Shown here piece by piece: positions 25,422 through 33,387 of a stretch of 42,048 nucleotides of DNA. Each line of letters opens with the position of its first letter. Position 1 is the stretch's first letter. The DNA is from an uncultured beta proteobacterium (GTDB lineage: Bacteria; Pseudomonadota; Gammaproteobacteria; Burkholderiales; Burkholderiaceae). The stretch is taken from NCBI GenBank assembly GCA_903875135.1, contig CAIQUZ010000054.1, forward strand, positions 1 through 42,048, in the 5' to 3' direction. A program made the position numbers and the translations under genes. Below the pieces are notes generated by a model. The model did no database searches and was not told the origin of the DNA. It saw only the letters and a program-made list of their open reading frames with translations.

Positions 25422-26311
25422 AACTTTCCCCTAGCAATAAGAGAAAACAATTAAAAAAACTGATTCTTTCTAATGAGACAGTGATTGCTCCAGGTATTTA
25501 TGATGCCTACGGCGCAAAATTGGTCCAAAACGCTGGATTTGCGGCGGTGTACTTAACGGGTAATGGGGTTTCAGCCTCTCTGTTAGGTAACCCCGATATC
25601 GGACAAGTCGATTTAACCTTAATCACGGATCATGCTCGGCGCATTGCTGGGTGTATGGATTTACCTCTAATCTGTGATGCTGATACTGGTTACGGCGGAG
25701 TCTTTAATATCCAACGCGCTGTTCAAGAATTCGAAGCAGCAGGTGTGGCGGCGATTCATCTAGAGGATCAACGATTTCCAAAGCGGTGCGCGCAATTTGT
25801 GGGCGCGAGAGCTGTCTTGGATTTTAGTGAAGCAGTCAACCACATTAAGGCGGCAGTGCAGAGTCGTATTGATTCTGATTTCATGATCATTGCGCGTACG
25901 GATTGCGCTGCAAGCCTTGGAATCGATGAAGCCATCCACCGAGCCAAAGCATTTGTCGCTGAAGGTGCTGACGCAGTCTTTGTCGAATTAAAAGCGAGCC
26001 CACAAGCATTAGATCAGATCAAAAAAATCAAAGATCAACTAGGCACCACTTGCTTATTTAATGTCGATGTTGGCGGTCCAGTATCTTCACTTAAAGCCAA
26101 TGAAATGAAAGCTCATGGGATTGATATCGCGATTCACCCAAGTTTAGGAAGAGCTATCTTTGGTTATGCAATACAAATGGCGCTATCACAACTCAAGTCA
26201 TCCGGTAATCTAGAATCCATGCGGCCACAGATGCTGAGCAGTCAAGACTATAACAACGCTTTAGGTCTAGATGGACTTGAAGCCTGGGAAAAACAATTCA
26301 ACAACGAATGA
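25418..26311 (+). CDS. Isocitrate lyase / PEP mutase family lyase
   Basis: From ATG 25418 the product has 297 residues. It shows LICDADTGYGG (Mg2+ ligands Asp87/Asp89), LEDQ and the catalytic-loop cysteine Cys124 in PKRCAQF. In most lyases of this family the loop reads K-K/R-C-G-H/N, so the Ala-Gln pair is a departure. Members include 2-methylisocitrate lyase, 2,3-dimethylmalate lyase, oxaloacetate hydrolase and PEP mutase. After a LeuCD-like hydratase, a retro-Claisen/aldol cleavage of a 2-hydroxy dicarboxylate giving pyruvate or glyoxylate plus an acid is the likely role. The start overlaps the small-subunit stop, so the three genes are translationally coupled. Confidence 0.88.
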   Translation: MKLSPSNKRKQLKKLILSNETVIAPGIYDAYGAKLVQNAGFAAVYLTGNGVSASLLGNPDIGQVDLTLITDHARRIAGCMDLPLICDADTGYGGVFNIQRAVQEFEAAGVAAIHLEDQRFPKRCAQFVGARAVLDFSEAVNHIKAAVQSRIDSDFMIIARTDCAASLGIDEAIHRAKAFVAEGADAVFVELKASPQALDQIKKIKDQLGTTCLFNVDVGGPVSSLKANEMKAHGIDIAIHPSLGRAIFGYAIQMALSQLKSSGNLESMRPQMLSSQDYNNALGLDGLEAWEKQFNNE

Positions 26312-26758
26312 ATCAATCGTTAATGAGTCCCTAGATGGGGGAAATTTTTCAACAAAAGCCTTGAATATTACTGATAAGATATTAACTCCTTTTCATGATT
26401 TAATGTGCACTTCAATTGATCCAGGACTATCTCATCAATTTGCCTTTAAGGTCGGTGGTAAGAGCTTATCCAAAGAAATTGGAGTGAAAGCTAGCTATAT
26501 TTTTTAATTACTGAAGTAATGGCACAAGCTATTTTGTCTGTCATTGATGAAGTAGCCGACGAAATGACTAAAAATGTCCATCTTGGGACAGAGCAAACGA
26601 TGGATGACCGTTTAAATAAATACATCAAAAGTAAGGTCAAAAAAATTACCAAAAGCAGCGTAAAGTCCATCACTTTAGCCATGGGGAGTAGTCAGAAAAA
26701 AGATTTTTTGAACCATGAGAGTAAGTCTTTTAAAAAGAAGTCCTTTACAATGAAATGA
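26312..26758 (+). pseudogene. Possible frameshifted small gene of unknown function
   Basis: The 460 bases between the lyase and the bchO-like gene hold two consecutive frames that abut at a run of six T (26500-26505). The first reads ITDKILTPFHDLMC onward to a stop at 26505-26507. The second is open from about 26495, has an ATG at 26519 and ends at 26758 with a Lys-rich tail (79 residues from that ATG). One extra base in the T run would join them into a protein of about 140 residues. I recognise no family and see no ribosome binding site for either part. It could be a decayed gene, a sequencing indel, or non-coding DNA. Confidence 0.35.
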
Positions 26759-26773
26759 TTAACTATAGAACTT

Positions 26774-27685
26774 ATGCCCCAATCCGACTTAACCAGAATT
26801 CCGCCTCAATGGCCCAATCGAAAGTTTAGCCAATCTCGAAGGATTGAAAACCTGGATTGGCATTTTCAATTAAGCCGTCACAGCAATCCAAAAGCGCTAT
26901 CGATCCTCTTAATCCATGGTACCGGGTCATCAGCCCACTCATGGAGCGAAATCTTTGGATCACTCGCAAAAAACTATACCGTCATCGCTGTTGATCTTCC
27001 AGGACATGGCTTTACGAAGGGTGCTAAAAAGCCAGAATTACATATCGATGAAATCGCCAAAAGCTTAAAAAAATTACTCACTGAGTTAGATATTCAAATT
27101 CCTAATGTGATGATTGGTCACTCCGCCGGCTCCAACTGCACCCTAGCCTTAAGCCTACTCTTAGACAAACCACCGCAAGCGATCATTGGACTGAACCCTT
27201 CTTTTGTCAGTCCTCCAAGTCTCTATAATTATTTTCTAGGCCCCCTCATTAATCCTATTGCAACCTCAGGTTTCATGGCCAGCATTTTAGCAAGTAGCAT
27301 CCCTTACGTCGGGATGATTGATAAGCTCTTGGATTCGACCAACTCTATCTTAAGTCCACAGCAAAGGGAGCCCTATAACCTGTTGTACAAAGAGCATAGT
27401 CATATTTACGGTTCCATGAACTTTATGGCAGCCTCCAATATTCCAGAACTGTTAAAAAATAGTTCACAACTCAAAACCGCCTTCACTTTTTTAGTGGCCG
27501 CGCAAGACCCTTGGGTCCCGCAAAACGCCTTACTGCCAATGATTCATCAATACTTTCCTGATTCAACCATCAAGATTGAAGAAGGTGGACACCTGTTCCA
27601 TGAGGTCAATCCACAACGGACTCTTGCCGTTATTCAGGAAGTACTCGAGACGATCAAGAGCCAACACCCCATAGAAAATGCTTAA
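26774..27685 (+). CDS. Alpha/beta hydrolase, BchO-like (Mg-chelatase accessory type)
   Basis: The 303-residue protein has an alpha/beta hydrolase core with HGTGSSAHSW (48-57), DLPGHGFT (74-81), nucleophile elbow GHSAGS (Ser117), Asp245 (AQDPWVP) and His273 (GGHLFHEVNP). The opening PPQWPNR, the HGTG...SW and DLPGHGFT motifs and the helical cap with STNSI and HIYGSMNFMA match BchO, found in bacteriochlorophyll gene clusters. No other photosynthesis gene is in the window. It overlaps the ccmA start by 8 bases. A generic hydrolase is the alternative; I favour BchO family, with biochemical role unproven. Confidence 0.65.
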   Translation: MPQSDLTRIPPQWPNRKFSQSRRIENLDWHFQLSRHSNPKALSILLIHGTGSSAHSWSEIFGSLAKNYTVIAVDLPGHGFTKGAKKPELHIDEIAKSLKKLLTELDIQIPNVMIGHSAGSNCTLALSLLLDKPPQAIIGLNPSFVSPPSLYNYFLGPLINPIATSGFMASILASSIPYVGMIDKLLDSTNSILSPQQREPYNLLYKEHSHIYGSMNFMAASNIPELLKNSSQLKTAFTFLVAAQDPWVPQNALLPMIHQYFPDSTIKIEEGGHLFHEVNPQRTLAVIQEVLETIKSQHPIENA

Positions 27686-28310
27686 TACCCATGAAATTTC
27701 ATGTCAGCGTGGACGCCACCTGTTGTGGGAAAATCTCAATCTCACATTAGTGCCTGGGGAGGTCCTGTTTGTGAAAGGCGAAAATGGTCGAGGGAAGTCC
27801 TCGCTATTACGCATGCTCGCAGGACTGCTTTTGCCCTACGCAGGAACCATTACTTGGAAAACTCAAGCTATTCAACAACATCGCTATGAGTATCAAGCCG
27901 AGTTGCTCTATATTGGGCACCAAGTTCCACTCAAGCCAGAACTCAGTGCGATCGAAAATTTATCATCGCTGTGTCAATTACATGGTCATGTGCCCAGCCC
28001 TTCAGACATCCAACAAGCGCTAGCCACCTGGATGATCATTGGTAATACAATGCACCTCCCTACCAAGCAACTGTCCCAGGGGCAAAAACAGCGTGTTGCG
28101 TTGACCCAGTTAACCCTATCCAATCAAGCATTGTGGATTCTCGATGAACCATTCAACGGTCTTGATGTGCAAGGATCTAATATTCTGAAAGCGCATTTAG
28201 AACAACACCATACTGAGCAAAAATTATCCGTACTCACGAGCCATTTGCATGACAACTTACAGTCACTCATACCATCACTATCAACTCAAGAAAAAATACT
28301 ACAACTGTGA
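27678..28310 (+). CDS. ccmA: Heme exporter ATPase CcmA
   Basis: The 210-residue ABC ATPase has Walker A GENGRGKSS (34-42), signature LSQGQKQRVALTQL and Walker B LWILDEPFNGLD. Size and position before ccmB identify CcmA, which with CcmBCD loads and releases heme-CcmE during system I cytochrome c maturation at the inner membrane. It overlaps the upstream hydrolase by 8 bases and ends in a TGATG junction with ccmB. Confidence 0.93.
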   Translation: MLNTHEISCQRGRHLLWENLNLTLVPGEVLFVKGENGRGKSSLLRMLAGLLLPYAGTITWKTQAIQQHRYEYQAELLYIGHQVPLKPELSAIENLSSLCQLHGHVPSPSDIQQALATWMIIGNTMHLPTKQLSQGQKQRVALTQLTLSNQALWILDEPFNGLDVQGSNILKAHLEQHHTEQKLSVLTSHLHDNLQSLIPSLSTQEKILQL

Positions 28311-28996
28311 TGATCAAAACTGCCTCTACCTTGCAGATTCTAATATCGATTTATCGCAGAGATATGGCGTTGGCGATTCGGCGTCAGTCAGATACAGCAG
28401 GCGCCATCTTTTTCTTTGCCTTAGTCGTTAGTTTGTTTCCTCTGGCGATAGGCCCCGAAATACAGTTACTACAACAAATTGCTCCTGGCATCATATGGGT
28501 CAGCGCCCTACTGAGTGTGATGCTCTCTCTCAGCCGATTATTTAATGATGATTTTCAAGATGGCGTTCTTGAACAACTCACTCTGAGTGTTTGTCCCCTC
28601 GAACTCATTACTCTAGCGAAAATTCTGGCGCACTGGTCGTATACCGGACTCATCTTATTTTTACTATCCCCCATCCTCGCTCTGCAATTTAATTTATCCA
28701 TGCCTGCGATCGAGGCCTTAATGCTGACTTTACTGATCGGTACACCTATTTTGAGCCTTATCGGATCGATTGGCGCAGCCTTAACCATCGGTCTTAAAAG
28801 CTCAGGAGCACTCATCTCGTTATTGATCCTACCTCTCCTGATACCCATATTGATTCTAGGTACCATGGCAGTGGATGCTGCCGCCTCCAATTTGCCTTTT
28901 TCGGTATACTTATACATCTTGTTAGCTCTCGCTGTTTTAGCAAGCTTTTTTGCTCCACTGGCTTGTGCTGCCGGTCTGCGTATTGCACTGGATTAA
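28310..28996 (+). CDS. ccmB: Heme exporter membrane protein CcmB
   Basis: The 228-residue protein has six hydrophobic segments. An N-terminal RRDMALAIRRQSDTAGAIFFF and the EDGVLEQL-like motif (FQDGVLEQLTLS) are characteristic of CcmB. I use ATG 28310, which overlaps the ccmA TGA; a GTG directly before it is also possible. It is the membrane partner of CcmA. Confidence 0.92.
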   Translation: MIKTASTLQILISIYRRDMALAIRRQSDTAGAIFFFALVVSLFPLAIGPEIQLLQQIAPGIIWVSALLSVMLSLSRLFNDDFQDGVLEQLTLSVCPLELITLAKILAHWSYTGLILFLLSPILALQFNLSMPAIEALMLTLLIGTPILSLIGSIGAALTIGLKSSGALISLLILPLLIPILILGTMAVDAAASNLPFSVYLYILLALAVLASFFAPLACAAGLRIALD

Positions 28997-29012
28997 ACAA
29001 TGACGACAACCT

Positions 29013-29795
29013 ATGGCAACCCAACCAACTCTTAAAAATCCCTCACAAAAATCACTGAACTGGTTCTTGTTTGCGGCGCCAAGTCGTTTTTATTTTTTAG
29101 CGAAAAAATTGATTCCCGTGTGTTGGGCATTAGCTATTGTTTTAGGCATTTCTGGGCTCGTTCTTGGTCTGCTATTTGCGCCAACCGATGCGGTTCAAGG
29201 GGATTCGTATCGCATTATTTTTATTCACGTCCCATCCGCCTGGATGTCGATGGTACTGTATATCGCAATGGCCTTTTGGGGCGCGATTGGTATGATCTTC
29301 AATGCTCGTCTAGCTTATCGCCTGTCTAACTCCATTGCGATCACTGGCGCCGTCATGACCTTCATCGCTCTTTGGACCGGCGCTCTTTGGGGAAAACCTA
29401 CTTGGGGAACTTGGTGGGTTTGGGATGCGCGTTTAACGTCAGAACTGATTTTGTTATTTTTATATATTGGCTATTTAAGTCTGTATAACGCTATCGATGA
29501 TCAACGCAAGGCGCTCAAAGCCTCTTCACTGTTAGCGATTATTGGTGTGGTCAATATACCGATTATCTACTTCTCGGTGAAGTGGTGGAATACGCTGCAT
29601 CAAGGTGCAAGCATTACCCTGACAAAAACAAGTATGGACAGCAAGATGCTCGTGGCCATGCTCATCATGACCTTTGCTTTTTGGGCCTATGCTTTTGCAG
29701 TGGTCTTAACACGCGTCAATCTCAAGACCTTACAAGAAGAGTCACATACGGATTGGGTACAAACCGAATTACAACTACAAGGTGTTCACTCATGA
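29013..29795 (+). CDS. ccmC: Heme exporter protein CcmC
   Basis: The 260-residue protein has six membrane segments and the periplasmic tryptophan-rich WWD signature TWGTWWVWDARLTSELILL, flanked by His residues that ligate heme (IFIHVPSAW; TLHQGAS). CcmC attaches heme to CcmE. It follows ccmB by 16 bases and overlaps ccmD (ATGA). Confidence 0.94.
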   Translation: MATQPTLKNPSQKSLNWFLFAAPSRFYFLAKKLIPVCWALAIVLGISGLVLGLLFAPTDAVQGDSYRIIFIHVPSAWMSMVLYIAMAFWGAIGMIFNARLAYRLSNSIAITGAVMTFIALWTGALWGKPTWGTWWVWDARLTSELILLFLYIGYLSLYNAIDDQRKALKASSLLAIIGVVNIPIIYFSVKWWNTLHQGASITLTKTSMDSKMLVAMLIMTFAFWAYAFAVVLTRVNLKTLQEESHTDWVQTELQLQGVHS

Positions 29796-29947
29796 TTTGG
29801 AACTCTTTTGCTGACTTTATCAACATGAATGGCTATGGCCCTTATGTATGGGGGTCTTTCAGCGTTACGTTGATACTCTTTTTGATAGAGTCCCTGAGCC
29901 TTCGTCAAGCGAAAAAAACACTAGCACTCTACGAGGATCATTCATGA
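29792..29947 (+). CDS. ccmD: Heme exporter protein CcmD
   Basis: A 51-residue frame starts at ATG 29792, overlapping the ccmC stop. It begins MIWNSFADFINMNGYGPYVW, has one membrane segment (about 19-38) and a charged C-terminal tail, as usual for CcmD. CcmD helps release holo-CcmE from the CcmABC complex. The frame stays open far upstream, but that part lies within ccmC. Confidence 0.92.
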   Translation: MIWNSFADFINMNGYGPYVWGSFSVTLILFLIESLSLRQAKKTLALYEDHS

Positions 29948-30411
29948 CCCCACGTCAACGTCGCACCTATTTTATTCTCGCGGCACTACTCACCATTGGT
30001 GTCGCCACTTTTTTTATTTTGCGAGCCTTTAATGAAAACCTCGTGTTCTTTTATACCCCTAGCCAAATTGCTTCGAAAGAAGCGCCCGTCAATCAGAATT
30101 TTAGGATTGGTGGCATGGTGGTTGAAAATAGTCTCAAACGCGAACCTGGTGGCTTACAAGTGGCTTTTGTCGTGACCGATATGGTGAAATCTGTACCAGT
30201 GCAGTTTAACGGTATCTTGCCCGATCTCTTTAAAGAAGGTAAAGGGGTGGTTGCGCAGGGCAAACTCAATGACCAAGGCGTTTTTGTTGCCTCTCAAGTC
30301 CTTGCTAAACACGATGAAAATTATATGCCTCCTGAAGCAAAAAGCGCCCTTGATTCTGCTAAAGCAAATCAAAACAACTCCTCTAACACTCTGATCAAGA
30401 GCGACAAATAA
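29944..30411 (+). CDS. ccmE: Heme chaperone CcmE
   Basis: From ATG 29944 the protein has 155 residues: a basic N-terminus, one membrane anchor (about 9-27), an OB-fold domain and the heme-attachment motif HDENYMPP with His123 and Tyr127. It carries covalently bound heme from CcmABCD to the CcmFH lyase. It overlaps ccmD by 4 bases and ends at the first base of ccmF. Confidence 0.94.
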   Translation: MTPRQRRTYFILAALLTIGVATFFILRAFNENLVFFYTPSQIASKEAPVNQNFRIGGMVVENSLKREPGGLQVAFVVTDMVKSVPVQFNGILPDLFKEGKGVVAQGKLNDQGVFVASQVLAKHDENYMPPEAKSALDSAKANQNNSSNTLIKSDK

Positions 30412-32366
30412 TGATTCCTGAAATTGGCCATATTGCATTAATTACTGCATTCGTTATTACTCTCCTGCAGTGCATCGTCCCATTGTGGGGGGCATACACA
30501 CAACGTAGGCAATGGATGTCAATTGCTCGTCCAACGGCTTATGCGCAGTGTCTGATGATCTTTATTGCTTTTATTTGTTTAATCATTTCTTTTGTGAATA
30601 GTGACTTTTCTGTTCTTAATGTTGCAGAAAACTCCAATGCTTCTCTACCGGTAATTTATCGCGTCTGCGCCTCATGGGGAAGTCATGAAGGATCGATCTT
30701 ATTATGGTCACTCATGCTAGGACTATGGAGTTGTGCTGTCGCCCGTTTTTCAAAACACTTACCAGAGGTCATTCTGTCGCGCACTCTCGGTGTCATGGGC
30801 TTCATCAGCGCGGGAACTCTTCTATTTACTCTGGCGACGTCGAATCCCTTTTTACGCTTGCTGCCTGCAGCAATGAATGGTCGTGATCTCAACCCACTCT
30901 TACAAGACCCGGGAATGATCATCCATCCACCAATGCTGTATATGGGGTATGTCGGTACGTCTGTCGTATTTTCTTTAGCGATTGCTGCCCTCTTATCGGG
31001 TAAGCTTGACACAGCCTGGGCACGCTGGTCGCGTCCTTGGATTACGATGGCATGGTGCTTTTTAACGATGGGTATCGCCTTAGGTAGTGCTTGGGCCTAC
31101 TATGAACTAGGCTGGGGTGGTTGGTGGTTTTGGGACCCTGTGGAAAATGCTTCCTTTATGCCTTGGTTGTTAGGCACGGCCCTAATCCACTCTTTAGCCG
31201 TGACTGAAAAAAGAGGCGGTTTTAAAATGTGGACCGCACTCTTGGCGATTCTGACATTTTCTCTGTCCCTACTGGGCACCTTCCTCGTCCGCTCAGGTGT
31301 CATTACTTCAGTGCACGCTTTCGCCACCGATCCTACCCGTGGTATTTTTATTCTGATATTTTTAGCCGTCTTAATTGGTGGCTCTTTGACCCTCTTTGCG
31401 CTTCGTGCACCAAAGGCTTCCACCGGAGAATCCTTTGATACCGTATCCAAGGACTCGATGCTACTCGCCAACAATATTTTGTTGTTAGTCGCCGCTTTTG
31501 CCGTGTTACTAGGGACTCTGTATCCGCTGGTTTTAGATGCTCTATCACTAGGCAAACTCTCGGTCGGTAAACCCTACTTTGACGCAGTCTTTGTCCCTCT
31601 CATGACGCCGGCTCTTTTCTTAATGGGAGTGGGTCCCATCACCAAATGGCGCTCAGCCAAACCAATCGAGCTCGTGATCCAATTGCGCTGGGCTTTAGGC
31701 ATTGCTGCAGTTTCAGCAGTGATCGCACCGTTCGTCATCCGCTCTTGGTCACCGATTATCGGCTTTGGTCTTGTAATGGCTGTTTGGATTGCTGTCTCGA
31801 CCCTCCATCATCTGTTGGTACGACTGCGTCTGCATCCTCAGGGAGTGGTTCAAGGATTACGGCAACAAAGTGCCAGCTATTTTGGTATGGTCATGGCGCA
31901 CATTGGTGTGGCGGTATTTGTGTTTGGTGTGACCATGGTGAGTGGCTTTGAGGAAGAAAAAGACTTACGCATGCAAGCTGGCAACACGAGCACACTCGCC
32001 GGCTACGAAATTCGTTTTGATGGTGTAAAGCAAACACAAGGAAGTAACTACACCGCGGCTCAAGGACAAATTACCATCAGTAAAAATGGCCAAGTAGTGA
32101 ACGTGATGCAACCTGAAAAAAGAAAATATTATTCCAGCGAAATGCTGATGACTGAAGCTGCAATCTATTCCAAAATCAGTGGCGATCTCTACATATCCAT
32201 GGCCGAACCCGTCAGTGAAACAGAATGGGGCATCAAAGTCCAATATAAACCTTTCGTGAGCTGGATTTGGGGTGGTGCATTTTTAATCGCTTTAGGAGGT
32301 TTCATCGCCATCATCGATAAAAAGTATCGCTTTAAACCACTCGCATTAGTCAAGGTGGATGCATGA
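30411..32366 (+). CDS. ccmF: Cytochrome c heme lyase subunit CcmF
   Basis: The 651-residue membrane protein has about fifteen hydrophobic segments and the WWD signature GWGGWWFWDPVENASFMPW, with a large periplasmic domain near the C-terminus (about 520-615). With CcmH/I it transfers heme to apocytochromes. Length is normal. It overlaps ccmE by one base and ccmG by four. Confidence 0.95.
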   Translation: MIPEIGHIALITAFVITLLQCIVPLWGAYTQRRQWMSIARPTAYAQCLMIFIAFICLIISFVNSDFSVLNVAENSNASLPVIYRVCASWGSHEGSILLWSLMLGLWSCAVARFSKHLPEVILSRTLGVMGFISAGTLLFTLATSNPFLRLLPAAMNGRDLNPLLQDPGMIIHPPMLYMGYVGTSVVFSLAIAALLSGKLDTAWARWSRPWITMAWCFLTMGIALGSAWAYYELGWGGWWFWDPVENASFMPWLLGTALIHSLAVTEKRGGFKMWTALLAILTFSLSLLGTFLVRSGVITSVHAFATDPTRGIFILIFLAVLIGGSLTLFALRAPKASTGESFDTVSKDSMLLANNILLLVAAFAVLLGTLYPLVLDALSLGKLSVGKPYFDAVFVPLMTPALFLMGVGPITKWRSAKPIELVIQLRWALGIAAVSAVIAPFVIRSWSPIIGFGLVMAVWIAVSTLHHLLVRLRLHPQGVVQGLRQQSASYFGMVMAHIGVAVFVFGVTMVSGFEEEKDLRMQAGNTSTLAGYEIRFDGVKQTQGSNYTAAQGQITISKNGQVVNVMQPEKRKYYSSEMLMTEAAIYSKISGDLYISMAEPVSETEWGIKVQYKPFVSWIWGGAFLIALGGFIAIIDKKYRFKPLALVKVDA

Positions 32367-32890
32367 AACGTTTTTTACCTCTCATCCTTTTTGCCGGCTT
32401 ATGTGTTTTTTTAGTCATCGGATTACAACTCAATCCGAAAGAAGTCCCCTCCCCTTTGGTGAATAAAGCAGCACCGGCTTTTCAACTGCCCGTTCTGAAT
32501 GATGCTAAAAAGACATTTACCCCCACCGATATGAAAGGCCAAGTCTGGTTAATGAATGTTTGGGCCTCTTGGTGCGTGTCTTGCCGAGAAGAACACCCCC
32601 TGCTCAATAATTTAGCAAAGCAAAACATCCTACCCATCATCGGTCTAAACTATAAAGATAAAGATGGGCCTGCTACTGAGTGGTTAGCGAGCATGGGCAA
32701 CCCGTATCAATTATCAGTCGTCGACTCAGGGGGACAAGTAGGGATTAATTACGGTGTTTATGGTGTTCCTGAATCATTCCTAATCGATCAAAAGGGGACC
32801 ATCGTGCATAAATTTATTGGCCCTTTAACACTGAGCTCCATACAAAACGAATTAATTCCGATGATTAACAAACTCAAGGCGACCCCATGA
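32363..32890 (+). CDS. ccmG: Thiol:disulfide interchange protein CcmG/DsbE
   Basis: The 175-residue protein has an N-terminal membrane anchor (about 5-22) and a thioredoxin fold with WASWCVSCREEHP (Cys71, Cys74) and the cis-Pro segment YGVYGVPESF. It reduces the apocytochrome CXXCH motif or CcmH in the periplasm. Overlaps by four bases on both sides show tight coupling in the operon. Confidence 0.93.
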   Translation: MKRFLPLILFAGLCVFLVIGLQLNPKEVPSPLVNKAAPAFQLPVLNDAKKTFTPTDMKGQVWLMNVWASWCVSCREEHPLLNNLAKQNILPIIGLNYKDKDGPATEWLASMGNPYQLSVVDSGGQVGINYGVYGVPESFLIDQKGTIVHKFIGPLTLSSIQNELIPMINKLKATP

Positions 32891-33387
32891 TGTCGCGCAT
32901 CCTTTCATTACGGTCGGCATTGTGCTGTGCCATCATGCTGGTCATGATGAGTTTTATGGGCAATACATTTGCCGATGAAGCTAAATCATTGGCTGATAAT
33001 CCAGCACTGGAAGCTCAAGTCATGAATATTGCGATCGATTTACGATGTCTCGTTTGTCAAAATGAAACGATCGCCGGCTCCCATGCAGATCTCGCTATCG
33101 ACCTTAGAAGCCAAATTCGCGATCAACTTCAACAAGGTAAATCGAAACAAGAAATCCTCGATTACATGGTGGCGCGTTACGGTGATTTTGTCTTATACAA
33201 TCCACCACTCAAGAAGAACACCTTGTTTTTATGGCTGGGTCCATTCGCACTTCTTGCGCTGGGGTTTACTCTTTTATTCAGGCATATCCGTCGTGAACAA
33301 CAATCGACTTCACCCTCGGTTAATCCATCAAGCGATATCGAACGCGCTAGAGCGTTATTGAAAACCCCTCAGAAAGACTCGAAATGA
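32887..33387 (+). CDS. ccmH: Cytochrome c maturation protein CcmH (CycL)
   Basis: The 166-residue protein has a signal peptide, the redox motif LRCLVCQNETI (Cys54, Cys57), a three-helix domain and one C-terminal membrane segment (about 116-135), i.e. the N-terminal CcmH half only. The TPR half is the separate gene ccmI that follows with a 4-base overlap. It presents the apocytochrome thiols to CcmF. Confidence 0.93.
   Translation: MMSRILSLRSALCCAIMLVMMSFMGNTFADEAKSLADNPALEAQVMNIAIDLRCLVCQNETIAGSHADLAIDLRSQIRDQLQQGKSKQEILDYMVARYGDFVLYNPPLKKNTLFLWLGPFALLALGFTLLFRHIRREQQSTSPSVNPSSDIERARALLKTPQKDSK

Noticed and set aside
26500..26505. Programmed -1 frameshift at the T run
   Set aside because: The sequence around the run does not form a standard X-XXY-YYZ slippery heptamer in the zero frame; a natural or sequencing indel is simpler.
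31100..31555. 151-codon minus-strand frame within ccmF
   Set aside because: Antisense shadow of a conserved ccmF region that includes the WWD motif; composition is low-complexity and unlike a protein family.
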